Source: an uncultured Lachnospiraceae bacterium
GTDB taxonomy: Bacteria > Bacillota > Clostridia > Lachnospirales > Lachnospiraceae
DNA: 5,477 nucleotides
Direction of reading: 5' to 3'
NCBI GenBank assembly: GCA_902782815.1
Contig: CACZOS010000124.1
Span: forward strand, 1-5,477
Both the position numbers and the translations under genes were made by a program. Positions 1-5,477 of this stretch are shown here, in pieces (the first letter of the stretch is position 1; each line of letters begins with the position of its first letter). The notes beneath the pieces are model-generated. The model was not told where the DNA came from and searched no databases. It worked only from the letters and a program-made list of their open reading frames with translations.

Positions 1-342
1 ATCGATAAAATAAATCTTCCGAAGACCGGATACCTCAACGCCGGGAAGACTTTCCGGCTTCAGATTGCCCAGTTTTTTCCTCATACGCTCCTTCAACTCT
101 GCCCCGGCATTCTCTCTCTGTGTGGGATAATCATGGTCGGGCACATAGCCGGCAGGCCCCTGATTAAAGTCCTCCCAGGTGGCCGCATCGCTGAAGGCAG
201 CACTTCTTCTGTCCATACGTCTTCTTCTGGGCTCCTGTTTGGGTTTGACCACGGGAGGCGTATCATCCATGATCTTCTCGCCGCATTCCATACAGAATCG
301 GTCGCCCTCCTGTAACTGAGCCCCGCATTGTGTACAAAACAT
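1..342 (-). CDS. Zinc-ribbon domain protein, N-terminal part (runs off the window)
   Basis: The first 114 codons are present and the frame is still open at position 1, so the C-terminus is missing. The protein begins MFCTQCGAQL and carries two CxxC knuckles, C3/C6 and C17/C20, the short N-terminal zinc ribbon common in Firmicutes proteins (zinc_ribbon_2 type). This ribbon should bind one zinc ion and usually serves as an interaction module. Residues 28-80 look disordered: a proline and lysine stretch, then a strongly basic patch around residues 39-46 (RRRRMDRR), then an acidic and polar linker. From about residue 100 the sequence turns more ordered (GVEVSGLRKIYFID), which suggests the start of a folded domain outside the window. 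The ATG is chosen because an AGGAG site lies 6 bases upstream. It follows the pseudokinase gene by 81 bases, probably in the same operon. No signal peptide or membrane segment is seen in this part. The ribbon is certain; the function is unknown. Confidence 0.8.
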   Translation of the reverse strand, partial: MFCTQCGAQLQEGDRFCMECGEKIMDDTPPVVKPKQEPRRRRMDRRSAAFSDAATWEDFNQGPAGYVPDHDYPTQRENAGAELKERMRKKLGNLKPESLPGVEVSGLRKIYFID

Positions 343-384
343 TTTTTTCTCCTTTTCTCTGATTTAATCCTATGGTTTACTATT

Positions 385-403
385 GATCCGGCCTGAGCCG
401 ATC
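385..403 (-). other. Short imperfect hairpin in the 81-base spacer
   Basis: The spacer between the pseudokinase stop and the zinc-ribbon start holds an inverted repeat: GATC at 385-388 pairs with 400-403, and GGC at 390-392 pairs with GCC at 397-399. The loop is four bases (393-396) and C389 is bulged. No T-rich run follows it on the minus strand, so it does not look like an intrinsic terminator. It could be a minor RNA structure or chance. The rest of the spacer holds only the zinc-ribbon gene's AGGAG site. Confidence 0.25.
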
Positions 404-423
404 CTTATCTTTTCCATTGATCA

Positions 424-1410
424 TCAGCCGATGATCTTCTTCAGTTCTCCATAGAGAAGACCTGCATTTTTATACCGTCTGTCCAGGGGACAGAATGTGT
501 GGGAAAGAACATGGACCAGTCCTTCTCTCTCCCCGGGGCTGAACCCCGCCCCCTCTTCCTCACCGAAATATCTGACAGCCTGTCCGGGTTTAACTTTAAA
601 AGGCAGTTGGCCATCGGCTTCTTTCCCCGTCATGGCTTCATAAAGCAGGCATCCGAAACAGAATATGTCTGTCCGGTCACTGAGAAAATAATCTGCCTGT
701 TCATAGTTCCCTTTCAGTGCATCAAGTTCCGGGGGAAGACATGGATAATCTCCCCGAAAGATTCTTTCTTCAACGCTGCGGGGAGTCTTTTTCCTCTCCA
801 GACTGTGACGGTCCAGGATAAAGAGATTTCCCCGTTTATCGGTGAAAAGGGATTTCCGGTCGATCATCCCCGGGCCCCATCCCTTCTCCTGCAGGCCGGC
901 CATCTCCTCAGCCAACTGGAGGAGGATATGGTAATCCTTCCTGTTCCAGGGCCGGCCGGCAGGCAGATCCGGACTGGTCAGTCCCTCAAGGTCATAGACC
1001 ATGTAACCGGTTTCTTCCCGGAGATAATGTCCTGCCAGAGGGATCATAAAGGGAAATCTTTCCTTTTGGTATTCCTTCTGGCGGAACAGGTCATCCATAA
1101 AGGCTTTCCGGAAGGAAGCTGCCCTGCTGCTCTGGGCATATCCCCGGATCTTAAGACAGGAACCGTCCAGGGTTCCGATGATCTCACATTGTACAGGGTC
1201 GGGATAGAACTGTCTCACCAGTCTTTTTTTTCCGGTCCCGTCCCCTTCTTTTTCCTCTGCCAGGTAACAGATGTTATACAGGTCTTCAGCATATACTTCC
1301 CTGATCAGGAAGTTTCTTTTCTTAAGGGTACCCTCCCCACTCTCAAGAGTCAGGCAGACCGACGGGGGAAGGTATTCCCGGTCTCCTCTGTATACAGAAT
1401 AATCATTCAT
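424..1410 (-). CDS. Protein-kinase-fold protein, predicted pseudokinase
   Basis: This 328-residue protein follows the layout of bacterial Ser/Thr kinases of the clostridial type but has lost the catalytic residues. The N-lobe spans about residues 30-140. The place of the glycine-rich loop (about 37-47, REVYAEDLYNI) has no glycine, and the VAIK lysine position reads LVRQFYP with Arg66. The hinge is near GYMVYDLEG (135-143). In the C-lobe, the HGDxKPxN catalytic loop is replaced by PGMIDRKSLF (180-189), losing the catalytic Asp and Asn. The DFG motif reads DRH (200-202), keeping only the Asp. An APE-like PPE lies at 226-228, the helix-F region DIFCFGCLLYEAMTGK at 248-263, and a terminal Arg-Tyr helix near 311-325. 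The protein is cytoplasmic, with no membrane segment or extracellular domain. It lies 37 bases after the 683-residue gene. The call of kinase fold is confident; the loss of activity is inferred from aligned motifs. A role as a binding or scaffold protein is possible. Confidence 0.8.
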   Translation of the reverse strand: MNDYSVYRGDREYLPPSVCLTLESGEGTLKKRNFLIREVYAEDLYNICYLAEEKEGDGTGKKRLVRQFYPDPVQCEIIGTLDGSCLKIRGYAQSSRAASFRKAFMDDLFRQKEYQKERFPFMIPLAGHYLREETGYMVYDLEGLTSPDLPAGRPWNRKDYHILLQLAEEMAGLQEKGWGPGMIDRKSLFTDKRGNLFILDRHSLERKKTPRSVEERIFRGDYPCLPPELDALKGNYEQADYFLSDRTDIFCFGCLLYEAMTGKEADGQLPFKVKPGQAVRYFGEEEGAGFSPGEREGLVHVLSHTFCPLDRRYKNAGLLYGELKKIIG

Positions 1411-1416
1411 GATTAT

Positions 1417-1422
1417 CCCTCC
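1417..1422 (-). promoter_or_regulatory. Ribosome binding site that fixes the pseudokinase start
   Basis: GGAGGG on the minus strand lies 6 bases before the ATG at 1410-1408. The open frame extends upstream to another ATG at 1506, but that start would lie inside the 683-residue gene, overlap it by 59 bases, and add 32 residues rich in Cys, Arg and Gly that do not match the kinase fold. The shorter start is therefore chosen. Confidence 0.85.
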
Positions 1423-1447
1423 AATTCCAAAGCCGGACAGCCGGTTT

Positions 1448-3499
1448 TTAATCCTGATCCGGCTGCAGGCTCCACATATTCCGGTAGGCCGACAGGGGTT
1501 CTTCACATGTGGTCAGATAAGCCAGGATACGATCATAGGGATTTGCCATATACATGGGATAAAAGTGGTTTGCGGTCAGGATCTGGTTAACATTTGCCAG
1601 GACCTCCCTCAGATGGTCGTTGGCATAATCCTTTCTGTCCTGCTCGTTTTTCAGATCCCTGTATTCCTGATAGAAGTCTTCCCAGTCATCATAAAAGAAT
1701 TCGGAAAACTGGCTTTTGGCCATCTCCACCAGGAAGGCGACGGTCATCAGTTCTTCCCTCTTGACCATCCGGTACCCGTGCTTGATCTGGGAAAGGTCAG
1801 CATTGGTCAGTCCCTTTCCCTTTAATATGCTTTCCTGCAGGTATTTAAGATGGATATTCTGTTCCTCCCATCCCCTGTCCTTCAGCCTTACATAGTTCTT
1901 CTCATCCTCAGCTCTGCCGGCATTTTTTCTGCCATAGAGATACTCCAGGGCTCCTCCCCGGATCACTGCGTTTAAAGAGATCCGTTTATGTCTGATGGCC
2001 TTGATTCCGGGTATCTCCCGGATAAAACGGAGAGAATCCTTCAGGGCGCCTCCGATCCTGTCCTTTTCCCCCACCACCTTTACCTGGACGTAACAGCTGG
2101 TGTCCACGTCCTCGGTACTTTCATATCTGATCCGGTCATTATAGGTAAATCCTGTTCCGGCGGGAATGATCCTGCCCACACGAGAGCAGAGGGCATACAC
2201 TTTTCCGGAAATGTGAGGATGGGCTTTTTTCAGATCACTTTTATTGATCTTGAAGGAAGAAATATTTTCGATCTGACTCAGGCTCCGGTCCTCACTGACG
2301 AAGGAAGAATGTTTGGGAACCTCTCCCTCATATCTTTCCCTGACCTCATCAAAGAGAGCCTCCCTGACACAGACCACAGGTATCTCCACCGTCACCCTTT
2401 CTTTCCTCTCTCCAAAGGCGTCTTCAGCCACATAAAAACTGCTGGGAGTATGATCTTCTCCCTCCCCCCTAAGGGGCATTCCTTTTCTTAAATCGATCTC
2501 GTAACCGGCAGCATCGTAATAAACCTTGATCTGCCCTTCAGCCCGGTTTCGGGCATCCTCCCCGTCATCTTTCCAGTTATCTATATCCTCTGCCGCAGCC
2601 TCCTTGAATTCTTCCCAGAGTTTCAGAAAAGCCTGATTGGCGGAATGATCATGATCGACGGCGTCCAGAAGGAATTTGTAGCAGGAAAGGAATTCCCGGA
2701 ATTCATCGGTTATGGTCATAAATCCTTCCTCACCGTACCTGTCCAGTATCCGGTTCATGGACATGGAGAGAAAATCCTCCACCACCTGTGTCCGGGCATC
2801 CTGTTCCTGCCCTCCGAGGATCGGGGGCATCACTGCCTCTGCCTCCTCGTAGACTTTCCTGGCCTTCGTGAAAAATCTAAGCCTTTCTTCAGGGACATAG
2901 CAGATACAGATATAGGTCAGAACATCATCCAGGTTCCAGAAACTCAGTCCGGCCCGGTTTAACACCTTTTTCAGGAAAATGTCCACATCCTCCAGACCCA
3001 TGTTCATCCCCAAAGCAAACTGAAGAAAGATGCTGTCTTTGGGATGATTGACGCCGAAAAGGAGTTCCTTTATCTGCCGGTCATCCCAGCTCTTATTATT
3101 CCGGCCGGATCCCGTGGTGTATTCCAGTCCCTGGAAATCTTCCCTGACCAACCGGAAAAGCAGGTCTCTCTCCTGTGAATGCTTTGTCTTGTAGCGGATA
3201 TCTTCATAGATCTTCTCCACCACTCTTTGGGCCTCATCCCGGCTCATGGAGGAATCCATCAGCCCCTCCCGGACATATTCCTCCTGATATTGCATAAGCA
3301 GATACCGAACCATATAGCGATAAAAGGGCTGGACATCATAATTCATGATCACATCATAGGTGGTCTTCAGCCCGATCAGCTCATCCCAGTCCTTCATATA
3401 CTCCATCTCGGCCTGTCCTTCCGCGCCTTTATACCATTCAGGGATGTCACGGTGGATCACCTGGGTAAGTCCGCATTGGATGATAGATTCGATATCCAT
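1448..3499 (-). CDS. Large protein of unrecognised family with a baseplate-J-like central segment
   Basis: I do not recognise this 683-residue protein. Residues 1-330 look mainly alpha-helical, acidic and rich in aromatic residues. Residues 150-205 resemble the helical arrays of clostridial XRE-associated proteins, where a run like FALGMNMGLEDVDIFLKK is typical. Residues 330-520 look beta-rich. Within them, residues 432-476 contain IPAGTGFTYNDRIRYESTED, which resembles the 'IPAGT...F.T.EDV' beta-strand pattern of phage baseplate-J proteins; residues 484-505 then read like the 'iPGI..v' segment that follows there. Residues 540-683 are again helical and end in a compact NPYDRILAYLTT module. No signal peptide, membrane segment, zinc motif or nucleotide-binding motif is visible, so it is probably cytoplasmic. 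The ATG has AAGGAGG 7 bases upstream; another ATG four bases earlier is out of frame. It sits between the PP2C-like gene (41-base gap) and the pseudokinase gene (37-base gap), so it may be a scaffold or partner for them; that is inference. Confidence 0.85.
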   Translation of the reverse strand: MDIESIIQCGLTQVIHRDIPEWYKGAEGQAEMEYMKDWDELIGLKTTYDVIMNYDVQPFYRYMVRYLLMQYQEEYVREGLMDSSMSRDEAQRVVEKIYEDIRYKTKHSQERDLLFRLVREDFQGLEYTTGSGRNNKSWDDRQIKELLFGVNHPKDSIFLQFALGMNMGLEDVDIFLKKVLNRAGLSFWNLDDVLTYICICYVPEERLRFFTKARKVYEEAEAVMPPILGGQEQDARTQVVEDFLSMSMNRILDRYGEEGFMTITDEFREFLSCYKFLLDAVDHDHSANQAFLKLWEEFKEAAAEDIDNWKDDGEDARNRAEGQIKVYYDAAGYEIDLRKGMPLRGEGEDHTPSSFYVAEDAFGERKERVTVEIPVVCVREALFDEVRERYEGEVPKHSSFVSEDRSLSQIENISSFKINKSDLKKAHPHISGKVYALCSRVGRIIPAGTGFTYNDRIRYESTEDVDTSCYVQVKVVGEKDRIGGALKDSLRFIREIPGIKAIRHKRISLNAVIRGGALEYLYGRKNAGRAEDEKNYVRLKDRGWEEQNIHLKYLQESILKGKGLTNADLSQIKHGYRMVKREELMTVAFLVEMAKSQFSEFFYDDWEDFYQEYRDLKNEQDRKDYANDHLREVLANVNQILTANHFYPMYMANPYDRILAYLTTCEEPLSAYRNMWSLQPDQD

Positions 3500-3540
3500 T
3501 CATTTTCCTCCTTCTTGTTATGGGGACAGGCTCATCTTCC

Positions 3541-4080
3541 TCATGCTCCTGCCCCGGAATCCCGCAAGACGGATACAGTACGTCCTCCGTTCACCAGCAT
3601 AAACCGGTCGGTCCCATGACAGTCCCCCCGGTATACTTTGAGATGAGGCGATGCGGGACACATGGAAGTAATATATCTGCTGCGTCCCCCAAACCCTTTC
3701 CTGGGATAGGAGACCACTTTCTTTTTTCCATCCATAAAGGAGAGGATATACCCGTCCCCCAGATGAAGAGCGATCATCCTGTGGGTTCTGTGATCCAGAG
3801 CGATCAGCTGGAGATTGGATCCCAGCTGCCTGAGATCTGTCTGCCGTGAATCACAAAGGTCATACAAGGCCCTCTTGATGCACATGACCGCTGCGTATTG
3901 CAGTACATCTTCCTCCATTCCGTAAAGCTCATCAAAATTCCGGGCAAAAAACTCGGCGCTGACCCGGGCAGTCAACTGTGCTCCTTCAAGCCCGTTTCTG
4001 TCCCGGTTTACCGGCGCCGCCAGGGATATCACCTCACAGGTTCCCCATTCCGCCCGAAAAGTCATCCTGGAATCTTTCAT
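3541..4080 (-). CDS. Short PP2C-like phosphatase domain protein, probably degenerate
   Basis: The 179-residue protein resembles the PP2C fold that removes phosphate from Ser/Thr in bacterial signalling, but it is shorter than the usual 230-260 residues. Residues 30-50 (GLEGAQLTARVSAEFFARNF) match the helix that follows the first metal-binding DG motif, but the expected DG is absent. Residues 86-95 (LGSNLQLIAL) fit the 'GsTl' strand, 106-113 (HLGDGYIL) the 'iGDSr' strand pair, 135-139 the 'lTs' turn, and 159-167 (RFMLVNGGR) the strand that normally ends in a metal-binding Asp-Gly; here Asn-Gly-Gly stands there. The protein stops twelve residues later, so the last part of the fold and its Asp-Asn metal site are missing. 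Activity is therefore doubtful; a phospho-protein binding or decoy role is possible. It is cytoplasmic and lies between the SH3 membrane protein (77-base gap) and the 683-residue gene. The start is supported by AGGAGG 4 bases upstream. Confidence 0.7.
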   Translation of the reverse strand: MKDSRMTFRAEWGTCEVISLAAPVNRDRNGLEGAQLTARVSAEFFARNFDELYGMEEDVLQYAAVMCIKRALYDLCDSRQTDLRQLGSNLQLIALDHRTHRMIALHLGDGYILSFMDGKKKVVSYPRKGFGGRSRYITSMCPASPHLKVYRGDCHGTDRFMLVNGGRTVSVLRDSGAGA

Positions 4081-4084
4081 ATAT

Positions 4085-4097
4085 CCTCCTTTCCTCC
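4085..4097 (-). promoter_or_regulatory. Doubled ribosome binding site before the PP2C-like gene
   Basis: On the minus strand GGAGG (4097-4093) and AGGAGG (4090-4085) stand in tandem, 12 and 4 bases before the ATG. The nearer one is slightly close to the start, so the pair may act together or the farther copy may be redundant. It supports the start at 4080 over the in-frame ATG five codons later. Confidence 0.6.
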
Positions 4098-4157
4098 GGC
4101 AGATCCACCGGTCATGGAAAATATATCATCCGACTCCAAAAATTTTTTTCTCGTGTT

Positions 4158-5054
4158 TCAGGGCGCAGTGCCCCCATTCCCGGATGTGGTTCCGGTATCC
4201 TGCTGGGCAGCCGTAGTCTCCTGGGATGCTGCATCGGTGGTCTCCTGCGTTGCGGAAGCGGTGGTCTCCTCATCTGTCAGGTCGTCTTCCGGCTCAACAA
4301 AATCCGTGTCATACTCCGTGGATGGTTGAGAGGCGGCTCTTTCCGCCGCTTCGGAAGCCTCCGCTGCCTCCTCCACCTCCTGAAGATTGGTATAGTCGGT
4401 AAAATACTGGGTGTTTGTGGTGATATAGAGCCCATCCGCGGTCCGGAAAGCACTGACCCCCTCCGTGGTGGTCACCATGGCCGCGATGGTCACCTTATCC
4501 CCCACATAGACCGACCTGACGATATTGTCGGCTTCAAAATCCACCCAGGAACGAAGACGTACTCCTCCCGAGCTGATATAGGTTATGGCAATATAGCCGG
4601 AAAGGGGGAGATATTCCCTGAGTTCCTGAACCTTCGACTCCCTGGACTCAAGATAAGTCCCGTCTTTAAGACGATAATAGTTTTTTCCTTTGTACAGGCC
4701 CTTCTGCTTTACCTCCAGAATCTGTCCGTTCTCCAGGCGGGGCGAATCTTCCTCCACCTGGCCCGGCAGGGACGTCACACAGAATTCCTCCCCTTCCTTG
4801 AGGTTCCGGATGATGATATGTTTTACCTCAAATGTGTCATCCAGCTCCAGAATATCCTTGTTTCCGGTGTGCTGAGTCTCCGTACTTGCCCTGGCCCGAT
4901 AGGTATGGTTCTTCAGAAAATAGCGAAATCCGATAATAAAACCGAAGGACAGAGCCACCAGAAAGAGGGAGAAGAGCATGGAAGTGATCATCTTGACAAA
5001 TGCCTTTTTCTCCTCATCGTTTATGGCGGATCTCCCGGATCTTGCTTTTCTCAT
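4158..5054 (-). CDS. Single-pass membrane protein with SH3-like domains and a Thr/Glu-rich tail
   Basis: The 298-residue protein starts with a charged, net basic segment (1-22), followed by one hydrophobic helix at about 23-46 (MITSMLFSLFLVALSFGFII core). It has no lipobox or clear signal-peptidase site, so this helix is most likely an anchor with the C-terminus outside the cell. Residues about 75-138 form a beta-rich module ending GKNYYRLKDGTYLES, and 152-222 form a second, SH3b-like module with the 'VRLRSW...VGDKVTI' pattern. SH3b modules usually bind cell-wall or protein ligands. Residues 223-298 are low-complexity, rich in Ala, Glu, Thr, Gln and Asp, and look like a flexible spacer. The start has AAGGAGG 5 bases upstream. 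It is the first gene of the probable operon, 69 bases after the reductase, and may be the envelope sensor or anchor for the cytoplasmic proteins encoded after it; that role is inference. Topology and the first SH3-like call are less sure than the anchor. Confidence 0.75.
   Translation of the reverse strand: MRKARSGRSAINDEEKKAFVKMITSMLFSLFLVALSFGFIIGFRYFLKNHTYRARASTETQHTGNKDILELDDTFEVKHIIIRNLKEGEEFCVTSLPGQVEEDSPRLENGQILEVKQKGLYKGKNYYRLKDGTYLESRESKVQELREYLPLSGYIAITYISSGGVRLRSWVDFEADNIVRSVYVGDKVTIAAMVTTTEGVSAFRTADGLYITTNTQYFTDYTNLQEVEEAAEASEAAERAASQPSTEYDTDFVEPEDDLTDEETTASATQETTDAASQETTAAQQDTGTTSGNGGTAP
4213..4284 (-). repeat. Imperfect 24-bp tandem repeat coding for ETT-type octapeptides
   Basis: The ten-base word GTRGTCTCCT (plus strand) recurs at 4213, 4237 and 4261, exactly 24 bases apart. 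It encodes three eight-residue units starting E-T-T at residues 263, 271 and 279 of the SH3-like membrane protein. The first two plus-strand units are the most alike; the third keeps only the leading word. The unit length is a multiple of three, so copy changes would lengthen or shorten the tail without breaking the frame. Confidence 0.75.
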
Positions 5055-5095
5055 GGCTGCCTCCTTGTAAACCGACCCCCGTTAAAGGTGCCGGT

Positions 5096-5113
5096 GCCGG
5101 CTGTCCCGCCGGC
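5096..5113 (-). other. GC-rich hairpin between the reductase and the SH3-like gene
   Basis: GCCGGC at 5096-5101 and 5108-5113 form a perfect six-base all-GC stem with a six-base loop, starting 10 bases after the reductase stop codon. A third GCCGG copy at 5090-5094 could form an alternative pairing. There is no T-rich run after it on the minus strand, so it is not a standard intrinsic terminator; it may weakly separate the reductase from the operon downstream or protect the mRNA 3' end. No clear promoter is seen in the same 69-base spacer. Confidence 0.35.
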
Positions 5114-5123
5114 TGAATAATCT

Positions 5124-5477
5124 CTAATTCTGCCCGAACAGATCTGCAACCTCCACCAGCTCATCTCTGATCCTGATATGCTGGGGACAGACCTCTTCGC
5201 ATTTTCCACACTTGATACATTCCGCGGCTTTTTTCCGATTATGGCAGGCCACCAGCCAGTTTTCCTGATGAGCCGCTCTGTCCATATCCCCGAAAAGAGT
5301 ATAAATATTCTTGGCGGTGAAGGATCCGGAGATACCGATATCCATGGGACAGACCTTGGCGCAGTAATTACATACCGTGCAGGGGATCAGCGGTATCTTG
5401 TAAAGTTCTTTCCTTACCTTATCAATACAGGCCATCTCCTCACCGGAAAAGCCGGAAAAATCCTTCATGTAGGAGAT
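5124..5477 (-). CDS. Aldo/keto reductase, C-terminal ferredoxin-like domain (5' end outside the window)
   Basis: The last 117 residues are present. The frame stays open through the window edge (ISYMKDF...), so the ATG at 5468 is an internal methionine and not a start. Numbered from this Met, the domain has two CxxCxxCxxxCP motifs: C30, C33, C36, C40 and C84, C87, C90, C94. Each should hold a [4Fe-4S] cluster. The run into the first motif (EELYKIPLIPCTVCNYC pattern) and the ending CGKCEEVCPQHIRIRDEL are typical of the C-terminal extension of clostridial aldo/keto reductases of about 370-390 residues, in which a TIM-barrel NAD(P)H oxidoreductase domain precedes it. That barrel lies outside the window. 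The enzyme would be cytoplasmic; its substrate cannot be told from here. A free-standing ferredoxin-like protein or another oxidoreductase with the same tail is the alternative. It is probably the last gene of a separate unit and not functionally tied to the cassette that follows. Confidence 0.85.
   Translation of the reverse strand: MSYMKDFSGFSGEEMACIDKVRKELYKIPLIPCTVCNYCAKVCPMDIGISGSFTAKNIYTLFGDMDRAAHQENWLVACHNRKKAAECIKCGKCEEVCPQHIRIRDELVEVADLFGQN

Noticed and set aside
366..405. Possible promoter in the spacer before the zinc-ribbon gene (TAGGAT as a -10 on the minus strand)
   Set aside because: The sequence 17 bases upstream (CAGGCC) is nothing like TTGACA, so there is no convincing -35 partner.
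1411..1506. Upstream in-frame extension of the pseudokinase, starting at an ATG at 1506
   Set aside because: It overlaps the end of the 683-residue gene, has no good ribosome binding site, and adds an unlike Cys/Arg-rich stretch; the start at 1410 has GGAGGG 6 bases upstream.
499..1590. Plus-strand open frame of 363 codons opposite the pseudokinase
   Set aside because: It is the antisense of a well-supported gene, has no ribosome binding site, and its product has no recognisable domain or motif.
4081..4157. Terminator between the SH3-like gene and the PP2C-like gene
   Set aside because: Only a four-base CCGG pairing is present, and the A/T run (about 4137-4150) is not preceded by a stem on the minus strand.
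3978..5120. Plus-strand open frame of 380 codons opposite the SH3-like gene
   Set aside because: It crosses three minus-strand features and two spacers, lacks a ribosome binding site, and its Gly/Leu/Arg-rich translation reflects the complement of the minus-strand codons.
5124..5468. A complete 114-residue free-standing ferredoxin starting at the ATG at 5468
   Set aside because: The frame stays open to the window edge with the residues ISY that normally precede MKDF in aldo/keto reductases, and no ribosome binding site stands before that ATG within the visible bases.

Overview
The window looks like chromosomal DNA of an anaerobic Gram-positive member of the Clostridia, most likely Lachnospiraceae. 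This rests on strong AAGGAGG-type ribosome binding sites before almost every gene, tight head-to-tail packing, a ferredoxin-tailed aldo/keto reductase, and clostridial-style degenerate kinase and phosphatase proteins. It is inferred from gene style; no phylogenetic marker such as rRNA is present. All six genes lie on the minus strand, so transcription runs from high to low coordinates, and about 94% of the window is coding.

In order of transcription: (1) 5477-5124 is the 3' end of an aldo/keto reductase, covering its C-terminal two-[4Fe-4S] ferredoxin-like domain. (2) After 69 bases holding a GC-rich hairpin, 5054-4158 encodes a single-pass membrane protein with two putative SH3-like modules and a Thr/Glu/Ala/Gln-rich tail built partly on a 24-bp repeat. 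(3) 4080-3541 encodes a short, degenerate PP2C-like phosphatase. (4) 3499-1448 encodes a 683-residue protein of unrecognised family: two mostly helical parts flank a beta-rich centre that resembles phage baseplate-J proteins. (5) 1410-424 encodes a protein-kinase-fold protein that has lost nearly all catalytic residues, a pseudokinase. (6) 342-1 is the start of a double-CxxC zinc-ribbon protein that runs off the window.

Genes 2 to 6 are separated by only 37 to 81 bases, each has its own ribosome binding site, and no convincing promoter or terminator lies between them. They probably form one operon that continues beyond position 1. The content suggests an accessory signalling or regulatory cassette: an envelope-anchored SH3 protein, a PP2C-like and a kinase-like protein that both look catalytically impaired, a large possible scaffold, and a zinc-ribbon protein. 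How these proteins work together is inference; no substrate or output can be read from the sequence. The reductase is probably an unrelated upstream neighbour. There are no RNA genes, insertion sequences, CRISPR arrays or attachment sites that I can support, and no gene-free stretch longer than 81 bases.
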